Source of the DNA: Thamnaconus septentrionalis
Lineage: Eukaryota > Chordata > Actinopteri > Tetraodontiformes > Monacanthidae
Reading direction: 5' to 3'
DNA length: 64,000 nt
NCBI GenBank assembly: GCA_009823395.1
Contig: CM020506.1
Coordinates: forward strand, 248,001 to 312,000
This document shows positions 57,314 through 64,000 of this stretch, one piece after another. Below the pieces are notes generated by a model. The model was not told where the DNA came from and ran no database searches. It worked only from the letters and a program-made list of their open reading frames with translations. Position numbers and translations under genes: made by a program. How positions within the stretch are numbered: position 1 is the stretch's first letter; every line of letters starts with the position of its first letter.

Positions 57314-57717
57314 TGCTGGGACTGCGGGGCGACACGGTGGCGCAGTGGTTAGCGCTGCCGCCTCACAGCAAGAAGGTCGTGGGTTCGATTCCGGGGCCCG
57401 GGCCTGGGACCTTTCTGTGTGGAGTTTGCATGTTCTCCCCGTGTCTGCGTGGGTTCTCTCCGGGTTCTCCGGCTTCCTCCCACACTCCAAAAACATGCAT
57501 GTGAGGTCAATTGAACATTCTAAATTGTCCGTAGGTGTGCATGTGAGTGTGAATGGTTGTTTGTCTCTATGTGGCCCTGCGATGAACTGGCGACTTGTCC
57601 AGGGTGTCACCCTGCCTTCGCCCTAAGACAGCTGGGATAGGCTCCAGCAGACCCCCGTGCCCCAGAATTGGAATAAGCGGGTATAGAAGATGAATGAATG
57701 AATGATGCTGGGACTGC
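57314..57717 (+). mobile_element. full-length tRNA-derived SINE with perfect 12-bp target duplication
   Basis: The body (57326-57705, 380 bp) begins GGGGCGACACGGTGG. The RNA polymerase III A-box is TGGCGCAGTGG at 57338-57348 and the B-box GGTTCGATTCC at 57382-57392, 33 bp downstream of the A-box end, the usual tRNA spacing. A central block GTGTGGAGTTTGCATG, CTGCGTGGGTTCTCTCC and CTTCCTCCCACAC follows. Then come CTATGTGGCCCTGCGATGAAC, the AGCTGGGATAGGCTCCAGC block and a (GAAT)n tail. TGCTGGGACTGC lies exactly at 57314-57325 and 57706-57717. Such insertions are copied by a partner LINE. The tRNA of origin is not identified. It is the only copy in the window with both boxes intact. Confidence 0.95.
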
Positions 57718-57918
57718 TGCTTTGCTCAAGTCAAGTTCGATTAATTTACAGAGCACATTACATACGGCGAGCGTATGAGAGATAATGAAGAGTCTAAGAA
57801 TATCAAGAAAAGACAATAAAAACAGAGAAAATGGGAGGAACACATAAGAAGGAACGTTAAATATGGAAGACAAGATTCTATAAGTGCTGTCAATGTTGTT
57901 AGTTAATAACATCAATAA
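57718..57918. other. unique spacer
   Basis: AGTCAAGTTCGATTAATTTACAGAGCACATTACATACGG near 57730 resembles a dispersed fish repeat end but cannot be assigned. No gene is recognised. Confidence 0.35.
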
Positions 57919-57967
57919 TATTTTCCATTTCCAAAAAGACTGTTAGTCTTTTTGGAAATGGAAAATA
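57919..57967. repeat. perfect hairpin, 22-bp arms, 5-nt loop
   Basis: Arms at 57919-57940 and 57946-57967 are fully complementary, with TGTTA between. The left arm starts TATTTTCCATTTCC and the right arm ends GGAAATGGAAAATA. The stem is short for a microRNA precursor and the loop is small. It may be the remnant of a palindromic duplication. Confidence 0.9.
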
Positions 57968-58169
57968 GACAAGCGTCTGCATTTTCATATGAAGCGCATA
58001 AAATGAGCTCTGAAGTCTTTGAAACTGTTTCCCTCGACTCTCGGCCAACTTTGACAAGAGTTCCGTGAGGCGCTGTGGTGAATAGCGGCTAGCCAGCGTA
58101 AAGTGATGGACGGCTAATGTCGCGTATTTGCAAATCTGTCTGATCCACTTGAATGTGACAGACAGATCG
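57968..58169. other. unique non-coding DNA
   Basis: No gene is recognised. Confidence 0.35.
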
Positions 58170-58350
58170 CCTTCCAAATTTAGCCTCCCCATTACCCTTT
58201 CGTTGGGCTCTTAAGCAGACGGATATGCGAATCGCTCCATCTGGCGTCCCAGGTTCGACTTGCTCGTCTGTTCCGTCGATCCCAGCTGGTGAAGCCAGTC
58301 CGTCACCAGCGCGAGACTAATGGGCGCCTCTCACTTTGAGCGGCTGCGTT
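58170..58350. promoter_or_regulatory. candidate conserved non-coding element
   Basis: Repeat-free and evenly composed: CCAAATTTAGCCTCCCCATTACCC (58174-58197), GAGACTAATGGGCGCC (near 58312) and a run of balanced sequence between. Only short frames cross it. Texture-based inference. Confidence 0.25.
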
Positions 58351-58425
58351 TTGGGGTTGAGTGTGTGAGGGAGAAACTTTGTTTGAGCGTTTGGACTTGA
58401 AACGATTGAATCAAAAGATCTTTAG

Positions 58426-58426
<1 letters not shown>
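58351..58426. other. spacer
   Basis: No feature recognised. Confidence 0.3.
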
Positions 58427-58488
<62 letters not shown>

Positions 58489-58489
58489 T
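58427..58489. repeat. (GT)n microsatellite, about 31 units
   Basis: Nearly pure GT with one TA interruption near 58481. Confidence 0.97.
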
Positions 58490-60039
58490 TTGATGGGACA
58501 GCCTCATGGGCTGTTCTATTTACTTAACATTTCGGTCAGCATTGATATTTTTTGCTTTGATTCCAACTACGGCAATTTCCACGATATTTCCTATTATGTA
58601 AAAAAAGTGGAAAATGCAATTATTCACTCTTGGTCCTTGCACCATTTATTATTGGTTAGTTAATTTGAAGAAAAAAAACATGATTGATGTATCCTTGTCG
58701 TGAATCTGCACAATTTAAGGTCCTCAAACCCTCTTATTCAGAAGTACACGGGCAAAAGGAGGAATAAAAGCGTACTGTGTAAGACCCTCGGGGCTGAAAA
58801 AACATCAGAAAAACCAGAATAAAAACGCACCCAGCACTGTCCTTATCAGTCAGATAACAGAAGAAGCCCCTCATCCCTGAGCTGTGTTTTCACTGAGGAA
58901 TTGCTCTGCCTCTGATGCAAATATCATCCCGCTCGTAAATTGGCGGCAGCGCTATAATACCAAACTACCTTGAAGCCGTTGCCGCACCTCCCCGGGACAC
59001 AGTTTAATGACTGCCTCTTGTTGATGTAAATGCCATGTGGGCGGACGTGGCGAGCATCTCCGCGTCCGATACGCAGATTTGATGGCGTTCCCTCCGCTCT
59101 CTGTAAATCCCGACATATTTTGCACGGATGCGTACGTGTCTCCCAAAGCCGGCGGGTCAAATCTTCGGAATTACAGCCGCGTATTTCAGGAGGACGCGTT
59201 GTATTTTTCCAACAGGTTCTCAGAGTTTTTCGCCCCCCCAAAAAAAGGCGCAAAATCAGCAAAAACATCAACATTGACGATGATCCTCTATTAGCGTTAG
59301 CTGCTGGAGCTTAGCAGCCATATTTCTCCCCCACACGCCCCACAGTCCTGGACTCTCGCGTCGATTACTTTTCGTCGCTAAATCATTGACCCTGTTTTAG
59401 TGCCTCTCTGCCCGACCGAGCTGGGAACTGGGACTGGGAACGGGGAGGGCGTATTGATTTTGCCCACTTCTCATCAGCAGCCATGTCCTTATTTGGAATG
59501 AGGAAATGGTAAATCTCGTACAGTGAGCCCCTGTCAGGGCTGTCCGGATCCTAATCTTCGCCGCTTGATGGCTCTCTAATCTTCTCGCCATCTACAACTC
59601 ATTAAGGGGGTAAATGTAAAGTATTAAACATCACGTCGGCTCGCGAGACGTTCTCGGCAGGAACGCCCCCCCCCACCACCACCCCTCACATTCCCCTTGG
59701 AAGTTTTTCAGCACAGTTGGCAAATTCAAAACTTTTGTCGGCGCTCGGGCTTCATTTTCAGAGGAAGATGCACACGGTCAGTCCAGATAATAATTCTGTT
59801 TTTCTGTTGTTTCTAAGATACTTTTTAAACTGACAAGAATTGCACTAAATGTCTTTTTCTATTGTTATTGGATTGATTTTATTGCTTCTGGTGAATTTGC
59901 GGGGGGGGGGGGGTCTCACTATTGGGACTCAGCAACACCTGGGTTTTCTTAATATTGCTGCTTTGCGCTGTTTTCTTGCATTACCTACAGCAAGCGTTCG
60001 GCTGGGGACGGGTTCCTAATGAAATGATGGTGGCCGGGA
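58490..60039. other. unique non-coding DNA
   Basis: No gene is recognised. 58880-59010 (GCCTCTGATGCAAATATCATCCCG, with an octamer-like ATGCAAAT) is repeat-free and possibly regulatory. A run of G (about 13-14) lies at 59901-59913 and a C-run at 59666-59674. Confidence 0.4.
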
Positions 60040-60150
60040 TGCTCTGCTGACGGTAGTGTGACCCTCTCAATGAGCCTCACCCCGGCCTGGCGATTGATTT
60101 GCGTTAAGCATGTTAACGGAAGTAATTGCCCTAATGTAGGTGATCTTGCC
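60040..60150. promoter_or_regulatory. candidate conserved non-coding element
   Basis: GCGATTGATTTGCGTTAAGC, ATGTTAACGGAAGTAATTGCC and CTAATGTAGGTG are close together in repeat-free DNA. The GTTAAC and TAATTG cores are of HNF and homeodomain type. Weak evidence. Confidence 0.25.
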
Positions 60151-60349
60151 ATTGGAGGGATGGACTGACGGACGGACGGAATATTCTCCTGTCAACCAAA
60201 CTGCCTGGACAAAAATCTATGACCCGACTTGGACGTACAACCTACTCCGGTTAGAAATCCAACAAACTGTGAGCTTGTTTTAAGAAGCGACGAGCCCGGC
60301 AGACTGAGATCGAGTGATTGAGCGTTGACTCTCCGAGCGCCGGGGAAAT
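60151..60349. other. spacer
   Basis: A short GACGGACGGA repeat is at 60168-60179. No feature is otherwise seen. Confidence 0.3.
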
Positions 60350-60450
60350 AAATCATGGTCCCCTCGATAACGTGATTACAAAGTCGCCCCCCTACCCTCG
60401 GAGGGCACGTCATATTATCTGCCATGACAATTAGATCAGAGATCAAGCGT
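60350..60450. promoter_or_regulatory. candidate conserved non-coding element
   Basis: AAATAAATCATGGTCCCC, GATAACGTGATTACAAAG, CATATTATCTGCCATGAC and AATTAGATCAGAGATC lie in 90 bp of repeat-free DNA. GATTA and AATTA cores and a GATA-like ATTATC motif are present. Confidence 0.27.
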
Positions 60451-61284
60451 GGCTTTTACTTTGCTCCACTTTTCACCCTAACCCCACCACGCCCCGTCTT
60501 TGCCGCTCCTCAGGACTTTCGTAGGGGTGGAGCCACGGAATGCTGACGTACGAGAGGACACTCAACTGCGGGCTTTATTTCTCAGACGTCCTCATACGAC
60601 TAGATGGCCGCAGCGGTGTGTGTCCTTGGCGTGAGGCTCCATTTATTTCTTCACAGAACAGCGGTGGGACGACAGAAAGTGTGACTGCATCTTCTGTTTA
60701 GACTCATATCTTTTTATTTACGGAACTTGCCGTCCTCCTTGATTGCTTTCTTTCACACACTTGCTTTCAGAGCGGCCGTCCAGTTTCGCCGCCTTGTGCG
60801 TCGACAATCAAAGGCATTCGAGCTCCTGCGCTCACGCTGTCTGTTCGTCCTTCTGGCTTTGCCTTGAACGCTGTGTTTTGCGGCTTTGCGCCGGTTCGCC
60901 CTGCGTGTCGTCGCCTCTGGCCTTGGACCGCGCGATGTTCTTCCCGCTCTGTGAAATGCTGTCTAAATGGAAACCGGTGTGAAAATTATCATTAAAAAAT
61001 TGTCGTTCAGTGCGTCTGTTTTTACGATGCCTCGCGGCTACAATTTGCCATCTGTCAGCTATTATCACAATGAAACAGGTGAGACACAGCCAGTAAACAA
61101 CCCCCCCCCCCTTTTGTCTGATTCATCCCCCCTGTTTTTGGCAGTTCAGTCCATCTTTCTGTGTGTGTGTGTGTGCATGCGTATGTGTAAGTACGTCCAC
61201 TGTCTGAGGGGTTGTCAGCCAGTTAGGCCTCTATTGACACCCCTTCATTAGCGCCTCTCCTATAGCATTTCTGACAAAGGTGCA
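60451..61284. other. unique DNA, partly CpG-rich
   Basis: No gene is recognised. 60760-60960 is CpG-rich. A C-run is at 61101-61111 and a short GT run at 61159-61176. Confidence 0.4.
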
Positions 61285-61308
61285 ACACACACACACACAC
61301 ACACACAG
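61285..61308. repeat. (AC)12 microsatellite
   Basis: Short uninterrupted AC tract. Confidence 0.95.
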
Positions 61309-61999
61309 CCAATCATCAGCCTGGATCTAACTCCATCATCTGTATCCTCTTCTCTCACTCTCTCTAACTCCATGTCTTCTTTCTCTACATCTCTCCATTA
61401 ATCTCCTCTTCCTCTATTTCCATCCTCAGCTTCCTCCTACCGATATATTCGCTGTCCCCTCTGGACGTGTCCCAACCATCTCAGTCTGGCCCCTCTGGGT
61501 TTTATCTCTAAAACATCTAACCTGCTCCGTCCCTCTGATGCACTCCAAAAGAGAAGCGCAACATTTTAATCTCTGCTTCCCGTCTTTTGCTCAAGGTCAC
61601 TTTTCTCAAAACCAGGCGGCGTCGCTTCTGTCGCCACCATTTCCTGCCCCTTCCCTTTCATTCTTGCTGACACTACAATCGCACATCACCCCTGACATTT
61701 TTTTCTCGACCCATTCCAACCTGAGTTGGTGGAGATTTTAACCTCGTGATTTTTTATTTGTATGTTTCTTTTTTTTTTTTTTTTTTTACCTATTTTATTA
61801 AATTCGAGCCGCTGCCAATTTCTCGGAATCCTGAAAACAGAAACCAAACGCTCAACCTGCGCCAGAGCAGCACCCCACTCAGCGTTTAGCCACAAACACA
61901 TTCTGAAAAGGGTAGGCGAGGTGCACAGACCATCAGTAAATGCAACTTGTACCGAGAGAAAAAAAAAAATTGATGCATTCTGACTGGCAGAGAGCAACA
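61309..61999. other. unique DNA, pyrimidine-rich then T-run
   Basis: 61310-61450 is pyrimidine-rich; T-run of about 19 at 61770-61788; A-run at 61961-61970. No gene is recognised. Confidence 0.4.
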
Positions 62000-62410
62000 A
62001 TTCCGGTGCGTTTGGGCGCTGGTATCAGACAGAGATAATGGCGAGACGCAGACGAAAACACATTAAGCATTCGCTGGAACAGACCGCAAGCCTTCGGAAG
62101 CCCAGGCTCGCACGTCCACGTGTTATTACACATGCAAAATGGAGACCGCATTGTTTGTTTAAGGGGTTTAGAGCTTGGCATATGGAGAGCGGGTGACAAA
62201 ATCAGTATTTGAGTGAACAAAATGATAAAGATGGAAGTCCTGATAACAAATATAATTGCTTGCATTAGCGCTGAAATTGCCAAACAGCCAGACCGCGTGC
62301 GCGCCTTTACGATAAGACTTCATGGAAATGCCACAGAGTGACATATTTAAAACCATTCTGCTGGATAACCCTCGCTCTCAGCTTTTCATTGTAAAAGGCA
62401 ACTTGACGCC
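62000..62410. promoter_or_regulatory. candidate conserved non-coding element, largest in the window
   Basis: Over 400 bp free of simple repeats and of any recognisable mobile-element end. Motifs include GACAGAGATAATGG (62028), AACACATTAAGCATTCG (62058), GTCCACGTGTTATTACACATGC (62115), GCATATGGAGAGC (62178), AATGATAAAG (62221), ACAAATATAATTGC with GCATTAGCGC (62247-62271) and AAACCATTCTGC. Composition is even and the frames are unremarkable. This is the best texture match to a vertebrate developmental enhancer here, but conservation is not testable from this sequence alone. Confidence 0.4.
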
Positions 62411-63489
62411 GCACTGGCAGCTGCACAGATATTTCTTTTCTTTTTCTTTTTTAAAAGGAGCCGTTCGGTTAAATTGCAGGAGATAATGTCAGAGTCCATC
62501 TAACATGGGGCAGAATGAAGGGGGGGAAATTGAAATTGAAATAGGTTAAAGAAGGACATTGGAGCTGACTGGGAGGTAACGGTGTGGTCAGAGTGCTAAC
62601 AAGGACACTCTGGTGGCCGCTGTTGCCCTTCAGCCCCGCTCACATTTGACACGTTGACCGGCGGTGAGCGTTGCCATGGATCCCAGCCTTTTCACAAGCA
62701 AGACATATGATTGACTCCATTGATCTGGGTTTGTCCTCCCCTGCAAGTGATTCCATCTCACACCCCCCTCCACTAGCACCACTAAGAACAACAACAACAA
62801 CTTACAGTGGTACAATGTTAATTGCAGCGACTTTGATACCATCGGCCCGGCTTTCACTTCCTGTTTTTTTTTTTTTCGTCAGCCTTGTATTGTGTCTTTG
62901 AAAATTCCTCAGGAGTCACACGGCCGGCGGCCGCGCTTCGGTCGTTGGATTTCAAAAGTACTAAAGTCCGAAATATTGGCGCCGCTTGAGATGCGGCACC
63001 CTCACACTTCTTCCACAGCTTCAACTTCAACTTTTTTCTTCTTTCCTCGGAACATCTCGTCTGCTCAGCCTGTTCTGCTGCTGCCCCCCTCCCAGGCCCC
63101 TGGTAGTTATCACCCTGAGAGTGCAGCCGAGTGGAGACATGTGGTTTGAAGGATCACATCCGCAGATCTCTTCTGAAAGCCTCGCTTGGCATCGGCGTCG
63201 GCGTGTCAGAAGTCACATTCGGCGCTGCCTACGTTTAGCGGCGACATCAAGCAGCAACTCCCACCCCGAGGTTGTTGGCTTTTATAAATGGAGCTGCCAT
63301 ATTCCGCTCGACACCGCGTTCGTTACTGACCGTCAGGCGGTGACTAACTGTTGGGAGTGAGTCAGTGTTTCTGAAACGTCGCGAGGAAGACGTCGGAAAA
63401 GTAGGTCGTTTTATGGCGCCGACTGTGGGAATAATTGAGTCTCCTTTTTTCAGTTTACGATCGGCCTCCTTCCGTAGCATAGCTTAGCA
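62411..63489. other. unique non-coding DNA
   Basis: No gene is recognised. 62915-63000 and 63180-63480 are CpG-rich. An AAC triplet run (ACAACAACAACAAC) is at 62788-62801. The frame at 62986-63360 (124 codons) has no known motif. Confidence 0.4.
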
Positions 63490-63655
63490 CAGTGTCCTTC
63501 AACAACTGTGCCGTGAGATAATGTCAGGTGTGCTGCAAAAATGATCCAAACATTCTATTGTGGAGTGACTGTGCTTTCATGGGAATGTGATCCTATGTTC
63601 CTCCCAGGATTTCAGCTTTGTGTCTATTGAAACAGGCCAAGGTTTCACACGTTAA
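63490..63655 (-). mobile_element. degraded relative of the 52.9-kb hAT element
   Basis: CAGTGTCCTTCAACAACTGTG at 63490 is the inverse of the right end of the element at 52882-53391. In minus-strand order it continues ACACCTGACATTATCTCACGG, CAAAGCTGAAATCCTGGGAGG and GTGTGAAACCTTGGCCTGTTTC. Each has its counterpart in the better copy (CACACCTGACATTGTCTCACGG, CAAAGCTGATATCCTGGGAGG, GTGTGAAACCTGGGCATGTTTA). About 140 bp present in the other copy between the last two blocks is missing, and the left end is not found. Confidence 0.75.
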
Positions 63656-64000
63656 GAGACTGTACTGGCATCCACGGACCAAAGTTTGACACTATTCTGA
63701 TGCTCCTAACTGGTTTTCCCGTCAAGTTCAGAATTGCAGCGCCCCCTACCGATCGCCTGCCAGTTGAATTGTCTCTCTCTGGAGTACAGTCTCAGTTATT
63801 TGGAAGTTGCAGCAACAACGTTGATTAAAAATTCATTCCTGTGCCGGAAGTGTTAAAAAAAAAAGTATTTTGCGTTGATTGAAAAGGGTAAAAATAGTCT
63901 ATTGCGAAGACTGTTTGCCTGCCGTCATGATGTTGTCCTCCCCCAAAACGTTCATGTCAAACCTGAAGACACATCTCACATCCCACTAAGCGCTGCTGGA
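63656..64000. other. unique non-coding DNA to the window edge
   Basis: No gene is recognised. An A-run is at 63855-63863. Confidence 0.35.

Noticed and set aside
57338..57392. A genuine tRNA gene
   Set aside because: The A- and B-boxes are good, but no complete cloverleaf with acceptor stem is seen. The segment is the head of a SINE with tail and target duplication.
57101..57626. 169-codon minus and 110-codon plus frames around 57.3 kb
   Set aside because: Most of their length is the SINE body, which tends to stay open in several frames.

Overview
The window looks like vertebrate, most likely percomorph teleost, nuclear DNA. The reasons are: many long (AC/GT)n and (GA)n microsatellites; CCAT and GGAT tails on short retroelements; tRNA-derived SINEs with RNA polymerase III A and B boxes; fish-type LINE 3' tails; non-autonomous hAT-type elements with 8-bp target-site duplications; and no long open reading frame. 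No bacterial or viral organisation is present. The longest open frames (up to 254 codons) run through simple repeats or CpG/C-rich DNA and are not recognisable proteins. I assign no protein-coding gene with confidence. I see no tRNA, rRNA or snRNA gene, apart from the tRNA-like head of one SINE.

Layout: 1-2.9 kb holds a small hAT-type element and a decayed BED-zinc-finger transposase fragment. 2.9-9.9 kb is mostly unique DNA with two candidate regulatory blocks. 10-13.4 kb holds a SINE fragment, an (AC)25 array, GGAT-type repeats and two tandem hAT-like termini. 13.4-21 kb is unique DNA with (CA)n, (TTC)n and two GT arrays that share one flank. 21-26.5 kb is the most repeat-dense part: two GA tracts, a CCAT/CCAA array, a SINE, two LINE tails and two long GT arrays. 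28.3 kb is a compact hAT-type element. 30-38 kb is mostly unique DNA with scattered candidate regulatory blocks. 38.2-38.7 kb is a diverged tandem duplication. 40-52 kb contains CpG-rich segments and two short inverted-repeat elements. 52.9-53.4 kb is a well-preserved hAT-type element whose relative lies at 63.5 kb. 55.8 and 57.3 kb are SINE insertions with target-site duplications. 57.9-64 kb is mostly unique, with several candidate regulatory blocks.

Interpretation: the sequence directly shows a non-coding region that has received many mobile-element insertions. Between them lie repeat-free, ATTA-rich stretches whose texture resembles the conserved non-coding elements found around vertebrate developmental genes. 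That resemblance is inference, because conservation cannot be tested from one sequence. The window is best read as an intergenic region or large intron. The most concrete results are the insertion footprints (exact 8-12 bp duplications at five elements), the 275-bp tandem duplication, a perfect 22-bp-arm hairpin, and the shared flank of two GT microsatellites.
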